Of a stretch of 64,000 nt of DNA, positions 21,241 to 31,500 are shown piece after piece. The translations under genes and the position numbers were made by a program. The DNA lies in NCBI GenBank assembly GCA_022410635.1, contig JAJVDF010000229.1, positions 1,084,423 to 1,148,422 on the forward strand, written 5' to 3'. Within the stretch, counting starts at the first letter, position 1. Every line of letters begins with the position of its first letter. The stretch is from Tretioscincus oriximinensis. Its lineage: Eukaryota; Chordata; Lepidosauria; Squamata; Gymnophthalmidae. Below the pieces are notes generated by a model. The model did not search any database. It was not told where the DNA came from and saw nothing but the letters and a program-made list of their open reading frames with translations.

Positions 21241-21549
21241 AATGGAGACTACAGTCCCCAGCATCCTGCAAACCACGCCAGCGAATCACTGCCTCCTTTA
21301 CTCAGTTGTCGTCCTAACGAACGAAGCTTTCAATTATTGTCCTTCGCCAATCCCGCTTGCTTTGTTGCGTCTCCCCAGAAGATGTCGCTGTTGCTTCCCT
21401 AACAGGTATGTAATCAACGATGATTGGCAAGCGGGTGGCCGGGGGGGTGGAGCGGCCTGTGCGAGACGACGACATAAGATGGCGGCGCCCATGCGAAGCA
21501 CGGCGTGAGGAGAGACCCTCGAGCCTTTTGAGGCCGCGAAGACGACGGG
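21241..21549 (+). promoter_or_regulatory. NOM1: NOM1 promoter and 5' UTR
   Basis: The region runs into a CpG-rich block covering exon 1. From left to right: a ZNF143/Staf-like site (ACTACAGTCCCCAGCATCC, 21248-21266), a CCAAT box (21347-21351), an inverted CCAAT box (ATTGG, 21423-21427) and a YY1-like AAGATGGCGGC (21477-21487) of the kind found at starts of housekeeping genes. There is no TATA box. The last in-frame stop before the chosen start codon is TGA at 21529-21531. Confidence 0.65.
21479..21508 (+). CDS. NOM1 upstream ORF (9 codons)
   Basis: ATG at 21479 opens MAAPMRSTA and stops at 21506-21508, 41 bases before the NOM1 start and out of frame with it. The ATG lies inside the YY1-like motif, so it is translated only if transcription starts upstream of 21479. 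If transcribed, it could lower NOM1 translation. Real use cannot be judged from sequence. Confidence 0.35.
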   Translation: MAAPMRSTA

Positions 21550-22512
21550 ATGAAGCGCACCGACTCCGAGCACGGACCCCGGGGGAGAAAGCAGCGAGGG
21601 GCCCGATGGCAGAAGCAACAGAAGCCAGCCGGGAAGCTCCAGAAGCTGGGCTCCGCAGTCCGGGCGTTTGTGGAAGCGGCGAGAGGCGGCGATGCGACTT
21701 CTGAGCCTCTCCCGCCCCGGGCGCCTCCGGGGGGCTTCGGAGGCCGGAGGAACCGCCGCCAGCTGCGACGAGAGAGGCGCAGGCTGAAGCGCGGGCGGCG
21801 GCGGCAGCTCCTGAGCGGCCGCGAAGAGAACGAGGTAGAGGAGACTGAAGTGACAGGGAAGACGAAGGGGAAGGAGAAGCCGAGGCCCGCTGTGGCGGCT
21901 GATACGGCAGCTTCCCCTGCCAAGGGGCCGCCGCCGCCCAAGAAGAAGAAGCGGCCCTCATCGGCCTCGCTGCAAGCCTTGGCGGAGCAACAGCAGCGGC
22001 CTTCCGAAGCCGCCTCCGAAGCAACCCCTCGGCGAAAGCGCCCCGCCGCCAGAGCTCGCAAACGCGCCTTGTTGGAAGCCAACGAAGCCGAGGAGCGGGA
22101 GATCCGTCGCCTGGAGAAGCAGTTGGGCCTCAGCAAGCGCCGAAAGAAAGGCTCGATCCAAGGCGCCTCCTCCTTGCCGCCCAGCTTCGCCAGGGACGGC
22201 CTGGATTATGTGCTGGGCGCCCTGGATTCGGGGGCCACCTTGGCCGGCCTGTATGACAGCGGCAGCGACAGCGAGGGGGAAGAAGAGGAAGCGAAAGGGG
22301 GACAAGAAGGGGGTGAGGAGGATGAGGAGAGCGAAGAAGGAGAAAGGGAGGCGGAATTTGAGGGAAGGCTGAGCTCCGAGGAAGAGGAGGGCTTCTTTGC
22401 GGAGGAAGGCCTCGGAAGCTCGGCAGAGTCCAGCCCTGATGAAGAAGAGAAAGGCAACATTAAGATTGAACCCACGGAACCCACAGCCCTTGAGGCTGAA
22501 GAAGAGAAGGAG
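21550..22512 (+). CDS. NOM1: NOM1 exon 1 (residues 1-321)
   Basis: A GC-rich exon. It holds basic clusters that can serve as nuclear/nucleolar signals (PKKKKRP near residue 130, RKRPAARARKRA near 160), the conserved FARDGLDYVLGALDSG near 212, and a long Glu/Asp tract at about 240-310. It ends in phase 0 at GAG, followed by the weak donor GTCTGT. Reading past the donor gives a further 42 codons to a stop at 22641, which would be an intron-retained, truncated product. Confidence 0.9.
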
Positions 22513-25500
22513 GTCTGTACAATACAGGCAGTGCTTTGGCTAAAGTCTCTGGGTCCTCATGTGCCTTATGGCAAAATGAAATGGAGGCTTCTCAGTGCTA
22601 GAGGCTTCCCAGTGTTAAACTGCTTAGAAAACAGAGAGTGATCCTGAACAGCCTCTGTCAGGAAGTACCTAGTGGCAAATCTCACGTCTGCATCTATCAG
22701 GAGAACTGCATAAAGATGCCCATGCAGTCTAACAAGAGTCAGCCACTTCTTTAGGTCCCCAAGCCAACTTCCTATCAGCAGCAAAAATGTTTCTTGTGGG
22801 CAAGACTGGGCACAGATTAGTTGAAGAGGCTTCCTTCCTCCCAAGGCTAGGTGTGTTACAAATTTGGGGTCTGTAGTCCATAGTCGGCTGCTCAGAATAC
22901 CCAGCAGGTCCCGCTAAGAGCACAACAACTGCTCTATTTACTTTTTCCACATTTGGGCTACTGCTACTGCCAGCTTTGTGAAGCTACCAGGCATCCAAAC
23001 TTTTATAATAAGCACTTGTGAAAAAATGTCGTGTAAAAGCAAGCAGAAACACAGCTTAAAACCATAAAACAGGAATCCTGCCAGGAAGAAAAGAAACAGG
23101 AAACTGACTGTTATTGTTTAAATCTGGCACTCGGTCTATATCGCTGTCAAATATATAGCATAGAGTCATAGCTCTGTGATAGTGCAAACTTCCTGAAGAC
23201 TAGAGTATTGCTAGCCTCTCCCCAAAAGCAGGCAATGCCAAACCACTTCCATGCCTCTGCCATGTATAGAGATTGCCATGTATGTAAGTTGTATAGTAGG
23301 GCCCACATTGTCTACAAAACGTGATAGTATCTAACAGCAACAAAACAGTGCCATCTTTTCACTGAAATACTGCCACCTGNGCATGGATCTGTATCTTGTT
23401 AAAAAAAAATGTCCTGAATAATCCCAGTGCTGCAAATAATATGGCAGTTGCAGCAAAGGAGGCATAGCTGTGGGTAGTCATAAGATGATACTACGCAGTT
23501 TGTAGTAACCACGGGAAGATATCCACTGATGATCTTAATAGTCTCTCAAATCTGTAGGTATACCAGATAAACTGTGGAACAGAAGTTTACACCTTTGATG
23601 AGTGAGAAAGTGTTTTTTCCCTCCAGGTTGAAGAAGGAGGGAAACATGCACCTCATGCAAAGTCCTCTCTTATATAGCTAATCATAAAGCTGTAAACTTC
23701 TATCCTGGATTGCAGTTGGTAAGCCTAGAAAGAGGCAGTCTGATAAGTAAGTTGATTTCAATTTGTTAAGGGCCTTGTATATTAAAGACAATACCTCATA
23801 CTTGCCCTCCATAGCTCATTGACAGCTAGTACAGATGCATAAGTACAATATATGTACCACAGGGGCCTGTTTTGCACTAGTTGTAGTGTCTGGAACAGAT
23901 ACAAGAGCAGTCCCGTAGAGACGGCTTAGTAATAATATAAACGTGAAGTTACCGATGCGTAGACAATGGTGGCTAAGCTATCTGTTCAGATATAAGTGTT
24001 ATTGATACACCAGCCAAAGCAATAGAAGTATTTGAATTTCCAGTGATAACCAGAAATGTCAAACTATGTTCTTATTCCTTCCGAGGTGTAGATGTGATTC
24101 TTTTTATTACCTTGCCATCCAAACACGGGTCATGGTCTGGGGCTTACTGTAGTCCACACTAATATGCAAATGGCAGATCCCTATTCTGGGATATCTGTAA
24201 ATTAATAAACCGCTCAGCCTTCTACATAAGATGACTGAACACAGTTGGTGTCCATCACGTCTAAGGGACACTACTGGCTCATGGTTATGACGGGGACTCT
24301 AAACCCACCCACCTCTTGCTGCCCCTGTGCCCATTCAGCCCACATTTGTGAGTTTAACATCTAGTAATTCAGAATAAGGCATAGTGCAGAAAGAAGAGTT
24401 TGAATCGTACTGTAAAGTCTTCATAATATCTGCGCATTGAAGCATAAGTCTCAAAGAGTTGCAACCAACCTATGTATTTACAAATATATGTTGATCATAT
24501 CTACTGTTCAGTTAGCTGACAGTATCAAATCTGCTATTAAGAAATCACATGACGTATAAAAATGCTTATTTTATTAATCTCCTATGTGCATAATTTCAGC
24601 TTCCTGGGTGAATAAAATACAGTATATATCAAAGATTATATTTTCTTAATAATGTAGAAATACATATTAGTTTTCGAGCAAAGGATTATTTCATTAAAAT
24701 GATTTTTTTTTTTTTAAGAGTTGTCAGGTTGCTATAAAATATGTTCCCCCTAAGATGCGAAAATCAGAAGACTTTGTAGATGCCAAAAAAGTGGAAGAAT
24801 TGGAAAGGCTGAAGAAAACATTGAAAGGTCTGATTAATAGGTAATACTGAAATTCTACCAGTTTTCCTTAAAATTGTATATTTTCACTCCCCCCCCCCCC
24901 AAAAAAAAAGATATTGATCTCAAAACAGCTTGACTTCATATATGCCTTGTGTGAGTTTAATTGAAACCATTCCATAAAGGAATGATCTGAATTCTGGAAT
25001 ATGTGCATATTTTATATCAGAAAACCAGTTTTGTGTAATGGTTAAGATTGCTGGACTCTGGTATCTCCTAATTTTGTTCCACACAACTCCATGAAGTCAT
25101 GGGTTATCTTGAGCCAGTCACAGTTCTTTAGAACCCTTCTCAGCCCCTCCTACTTCCCAGAGTGTCTGTTATAGAGAAAGCAACAAAAGCTATGTGAACC
25201 ACCCTTTGTTGAAAGTAGTGTTATAAATAAACAGTATTATTACTATTACCATTATTAGATCGTAAATAAAATAGAATATAATTAAATTAAACTTTAAAGC
25301 AGTGGTTCTCAACCTTTCTAATGCCGTGACCCCGCAATACAGTTCCTCACATTGCAGTGACCCCAGTTTTGGTGGCTCCTCCATGGCATACCATGTCATA
25401 GCATCGGAAACATGGCTTTAGGTGACCCCTGTGTTTTGGTCATTCGACCCCCGCTGGGGTCACGACCCACAGCTTGAGACCCGCTGCTTTAAAGGAAACC

Positions 25501-28500
25501 AATATTGTACAGATATTCTTTAAGGTTATTTTTCTAGTGTGACAAAATTGCTTCAAACACTTTAATATTGTTTGTGTAGTTCATTTCCTATATCAGAAAT
25601 TCGAATTGTGGGGGGGAGATTATAGTGGCAAATGGGCTTGTTTGAAGAAATGGTTTTCAGTTACAAAATGTGTTTCTGTTCTATCATACTGTTTTTCAAA
25701 GGAAACATTATTTTCAGAACAAATTTTAAAATTCTGGACAATGTAGGCTTGTGTAAAAGCTTACGATGCCTAACTTTTTCTTGTTGGTCCTTTAAATGAT
25801 ACAAGACTCCCATTCTACACTTTTGATATCTTAAAAATGCCAAGCACAGACTGGGAGGAAATAAATATTTGATTTCTACCACTGTACAATTTTGTTTTCT
25901 TCTAGGTTGAGTGAACCAAACTTAGCCTCCATAAGCGGGCAGCTGGAAGAACTGTACATGTTGAACAGTAGAAAAGATATGAATGAAACACTAACCAACA
26001 TGCTTACTGCTGCGTGTGTTGCAACAACTATAATGCCTTCTAGGCTGGTAATGGAGCACGTTCTTTTGGTTAGCATCCTTCACCAGACTGTAGGAATTGA
26101 GGTAATCTTATTTATTTGTTGTTTTCAAGCAGAAAGCCCATAAAATTGTGGGCATGGGATATTGTATCGGCTTATGTAATTGTGTATTGGTCCCTCCATT
26201 CCTCCCCTCCCCTCTTTCTCTCCCTGTGGCCCCTCCCCCCTCCCCTTGGCTCCCTCCCAGTATTGTCCAGTAGCAGAGCAACTGTTAGTTTGCAAAGGTT
26301 TATTGTTACATGACTAAGTAAATGTTAAAGTGAAATGTTAACAAACAGTCTATAAACACGTGAAAAGTTTTCAGGTTTCAAGTTGCAATAATAAATATTA
26401 AATATGTCAATAACCCAACAGTGGACAATTTAGCCACTCAACTGTCCAAACAGGTTCTTGTATAGTGATGCTACCAGGGGACATCTCTCAATTAGGATAT
26501 ATAATTTATACTTATATCCCCACTTTATACCCAAAGGTCTCAGGGCAGCCAACCAAAGGGTAGCACATACAGCTTTTTGTTGCTTTCTCCACAACAAATG
26601 CCCTGTGAAATAGGTGGGGCTGAGAGAGTTCTAAAGAACTGTGATTGTCCCAAGTCCACCCAGCTGACTTCATTTAGAAGTGTGGAATCGAATCAGGAGC
26701 TTACTAGATAAGAGTCCAGCACATTGCCCCCTACACCAAACCGGCTCTCAGTTTATAGCGATGTTTATTGTGGGATTAATTTGCTAGTTTTAATTATTTT
26801 TTAAAAAACGTAAGTTGTAGATTGCAATGCTAGAATCTTTCATTCCCTTGGGCTGATAAATCAGAATTTCTAAGATTTTCAATAGTAAAGAGTGCAGGAA
26901 ATAATAATACCTGAGAATATTAACAAACATATAAAACTCCCTCCATAATATGAGATTTAGACCATTTTTGCANTGAGCCTTATTGTGGAATGTGTCTCAG
27001 AATAAAGCTTGACTGTTCCCGAATGGGGCCTGCCATAGTCTACACTAGCAAGTGAATAGCAGGGTCCTAAACCAAGATGCAACCAAAATGAGGCTCAGTT
27101 TAAAAAAGGGCCTTAGAAGTAATCTACCGGTATTTATTACATCAACATTTTGGTATGACGCAAGGTATGACTTCAGTGACAGCCTGGTTTATGCGTGGCA
27201 AAAACAATTGAATGTTAAGGGATAAAGATCTCATTTATAACTATATTTACTTTGTACAAAGAGTTCCTCAGCATTCTTTTGATTCTAGTTTTTCTGATTC
27301 AACATTGTGTCTATAAAAGAACAGGAGTATACATTGTAATTTTATAAAATAAGTGTTAATATCTTTAATATCTTGACTTGAGATGGTCTTTGCAAGTTAG
27401 GGGCAAGTCACTTCATCCAACTTCAGTGTTATCCAGCATTACTACAAGATGTTTTATTAATAATTTTAGTCAATCTGTCTATTTATTTGATTTTTTAAAA
27501 TAATATTCCATAAAGACTGATGCCAGACTAAGGCATTCATTAAGAACTAAATTGCCCTCCTGCAGTAATAAAAGTTAGCAAAATATGTATTATAATGTAT
27601 TCTAAAAGCCATTATTGTACAGTGCACATATCTCCAACCATGCATGGCAGTCGATCATTATACGATCTAAAGAAAAACTGGAACGGAAAATCTGCTATTA
27701 TATCTCTGTCTGCGTTTTTATGACTGTGAAGAGGAAATAATTTTATTTATTTACATTTCTATACTACCCTATACCCAAAGATATAAAAACTAAATTAACA
27801 TATTAAAAAGACAATATCTGAAAGTAGGGAAAAGAGAGCAGTTTTTTCATCCAAAACCAGGTTAAAGAGGTTCGTCTTCTGAATGCATACAGTGGTGATG
27901 ATTGACCCACCTCAAGGGGTAGATTGTTCTAGAGTTTGGGGGCTGCCACAGAGAACGCCCTATCTCAGGTTTCTTTGCCACTGAGATATCTTCGTTCTGT
28001 ACAGCATATGGTTAGCGCTATATAAATGATAATAATAATAATAATAATAATAATAATATCCTGAAGATTCAGAAAATGCACATTTAGAAACTTTAGACAC
28101 ATGTAAAAGTGGTCAATTTAACATAAAATCCAGAATAGAGCTTTGGATCTTTAATGGGTGTGAAAAAGTGATTTTCTCCTCAGGTGCAGCTGATATGAGA
28201 AGCTGCCTAGCTTAAAAGCCATTCAAATATCACTTATAAAAAATCCTGAATTGAGTAAAATGTATTATGCAATACTAGTCAGTAGTAATCTTATTTTGGT
28301 GAGTAGCTGATATATTCTGTACCTTTCAAATTGCTGGTCAGCAGGTTTAAGGAACATAACAATTTAAAAATTGTTGAATTTCTACAGGACTATTCTTCCC
28401 TTTTAAGTGCTAAATGATGAGTTATGCATTGATCATTTTTGAGTTATGTGCTTTCCTTTTTCCAGGTTGGTGCTCACTTTTTGGAAATGGTGGTGAGAAA

Positions 28501-31500
28501 ATTTGATGATGCCTACAGAAGCGAGGCAGAAGGAAAGGAATGCGAGAACCTTCTTACTTTAATTGCTCATTTGTATAACTTCCATGTAGTGCATTCAGTG
28601 CTGATTTTTGACATCTTAAAGAAGCTGGTTAATTCTTTCTCGGAAAAGGATATTGAGTTAATTCTGTTGCTGCTGAAAAATGTGGGCTTTTCCTTACGAA
28701 AAGATGATGCTCTGGGACTCAAAGAGCTTATCACAGAGGCTCAGAAAAAAGCAAGCACAGTAGGAAAGCAATTCCAGGACCAGTCAAGGGTATGAATGTG
28801 CTTTTCTTCTTTGTTGTTTTGTCCATTTTTCTTCACAAAGGCAGAATGTTAAATCAGTTTTTTCTACTCTTACCATTCTTAATGTCTTTATCATTGGCTC
28901 CAAAATATTCTACTGTGTAAAAATGTAGGTGAGATCTGTACCACTCTAGACTGATTATGATGTGACTGCAAAGATTTAGCAAGCTTCATAGCTACATCAC
29001 CCATCTCTGAGAGCTAGAATCTCTGCGAGTCCATTTTGCCCAAAATGTATTCTTCCCCCATATTCCCAAGCATAGGAAGTTGTGCCTTAATCCAAATCAA
29101 GCTTAATATAAAGTATACAGAAATGTGCCGGCAGGTACCAGTGGTTTCTAGGATTTGGAGGCTTAGAATTGTATTACATAAGAAGTCTGCGCAGAATGGC
29201 TTATTGTCTCTAAGAGATGGATATAACGTTATACCCATTCTTTTGTTCAAATGCATGCAGTTATTGTATGGAACTGTTAGTTTGATAGCATGGAAATATT
29301 AGTCTGGTCTTATGCTGAGAGTATCAGACTCCATGTAAACGTTTCTTGGTTCAGTTCTGCACTCCTACATGAAGCCCAGCTGGGTGACTAGCTGGCTATC
29401 CCAGTCTCACCTGCTTCATAAGCTACCTGCTGTGAGGAGAGATAAAGTTATGTGCACCACTTTGACTTTCCAGATTGGGAAAAGCGGAATATGAAACCTA
29501 AGGCATGAATGGCGCAGTCACTCAGAGCCAGTCTTTCAACTGAGAGATCCAGTTTCCAGGCCCCGTGTCAGACGTGGAGGGGGGGAGCACCCTCTACTGG
29601 CCTTCAGCTTTAACCAACCCAGCCATTCTAAAGTAGCTTTGCAATCTACATTTCAATTAGATAAATGAATACAACCATTAACTTTGTGGGGAAGATAGAA
29701 TAGATGTAAGCCTTCAGGTGAAAATTAACTTTGTAAGTCACTCTGTGTTCCTTCGGGAAAGAAGAGCAGGATATAGAAACCAGATTCTTCTATAAACAGA
29801 GTTTTGCTGCTTTAATATTGAAACTTTGTGATAGCATCCTTGATTTTTCAAAGGAATTTATTGTATTTTTACTTTGAGGGGGATGACCTATTTGTTTTTG
29901 TTTTGAAATTATTTTTATTGGCTTGAGACATTTCATAGGAGGATAAAGACATAAGCAGCTTATGAGTTGTTTTTACATTCCAATGGGTAGAGCAATACAG
30001 TACAACACCCATTCGATTGCACATATTTAGATTTACAATCTTAATAAATAATCAATGGACACCAATGGTTAGTCCAATCAGACAGTGAGGAGGCCATAAC
30101 TCCTACCTACCCCGCTGATTGGACTAATGGTTGCAGCAAAACGCCATTGACTGAGAGAATCGGTTCCCATTGCCTCTCCCTCCCCCCCCTCCCGATGCCA
30201 CTAAAGAAGGTAGTAGTAACTGGGGGAGGTACTGAGAATTGATGCTGTGTACCACAGGAGCATTTCAGTTGGGCCCTTTGCCAGTCGGTTTCCATTGCCT
30301 TCCCCCCACCCCCCACCCCCGATGCCAAGGAAGCAGCTGGGGGAGGCGGCAGGAACAGCACTGGCTGGACAGGGGATGGGGGAAGGCAGGATGGACCTCA
30401 TTTCTGATAGCGAGCTCGGGCTAATCCTCTCGTAACTATAAAACTGATTGCGTTGGGCTGGATGTTTCTTATTCACCATTTTTAATAATGTCCTATGTGA
30501 TGCTTAGAAGCAACACTGAGAAAGTCAAATTTAGAAAAATCCATGTATGGAGTATATAGACTTCTGATAAAATAGCCAGATCAATGTGCTTTTTCGTTAA
30601 ATTAAAAGGGCGAAATGTATATTCCAGTTGTTTCAAGGAAAAGAAAAACTTCCATAGAACATTTTTAGCAAATGTTAAGATAAATAATGTTTTAATTGTA
30701 GTCCAATTTTCACCTTTACCATTTTAAATCCAAGAACAATAATGTAATGTAGATGTTTTCCCCCCCTTTCTCTTTAAGGTTTGCTTTATGTTGGAGACTA
30801 TGCTGGCTCTAAAAAATAATGACATGAGGAAAATCCCAGGTTATGATCCTGAGCCTGTTGAGAAACTAAAAAAACTTCAGAGAGCCTTGGTAAATCGGGA
30901 GGGGTGGAGGACTTGCCTGTATATGAAAGAAATGATATTATTCTGGTTCCAGAAAATCTAACAAGGAAGTCTTGTACATGGATTTTCATAAACAAATCTA
31001 CTTTTTCGCATCCATTTGATGAAATAGACAAGTCTACGAAAGCTCATGCTGCCTACCTTTTTCTTAGTAGTCTCAAAGATGATATGAGACTTCCTTGCTG
31101 GATTTTTTAAAGAAGTCAAAGCATTTGTACAATTAATTACATGGTTTAGTAAGGTGGATACCAATTTTAATGAACTGAGCTTTTATTTGGAGTTGGAGTG
31201 TGAGCTGGTTCCCAAAGAGATGCTTAGAGACTATGATCCTATTTGCACAGGTTCAGTAATACGCATGTTGTAACAGATCTTTAAAATGTATTACTGTCAA
31301 GGCCGCCCAAAGGTTGGGCCGTTACGGGGCGGAGGGGTTATGCTTGACCCTCCCATCCTCCCTGTTTTCTGTTTAAAGGCTGCAGCCATACATGGTGAGT
31401 CTTTGGTGTTGATTACGTTGCACGCGCACCAAAAAAACAGTTCCAGGTGATAATTGCTTGTTGACACACATCAGCATAATCAGCATCAAAGACTCACCAT

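Larger units (their letters stand above)
26102..28465 (+). other. NOM1: NOM1 intron 3
   Basis: It holds a pyrimidine-rich stretch at 26190-26270, the SINE at 26495, the M1 copy at 26985, the L2 fragment at 27735 and an AAT microsatellite at 28026. No further exon was seen; the conserved residues run directly from exon 3 to exon 4. Confidence 0.6.
28790..30778 (+). other. NOM1: NOM1 intron 4
   Basis: It contains two SINEs (29300, 29506) and a GC-rich duplicated unit (30160-30350). The segments 28790-29299 and 29800-30100 show no coding signal; a frame at 29036-29302 has no recognisable similarity. Confidence 0.55.

Noticed and set aside
21314..22136. Minus-strand open frames of 236 and 240 codons over NOM1 exon 1
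   Set aside because: They mirror the GC-rich coding exon and are rich in Ser, Arg, Ala and Pro by composition; the plus-strand product is clearly NOM1.
22513..22641. Continuation of NOM1 exon 1 to a stop at 22641 as the true gene end
   Set aside because: The conserved MIF4G exons follow in phase from the donor at 22513, and the read-through residues are not conserved. It may exist as an intron-retention form only.
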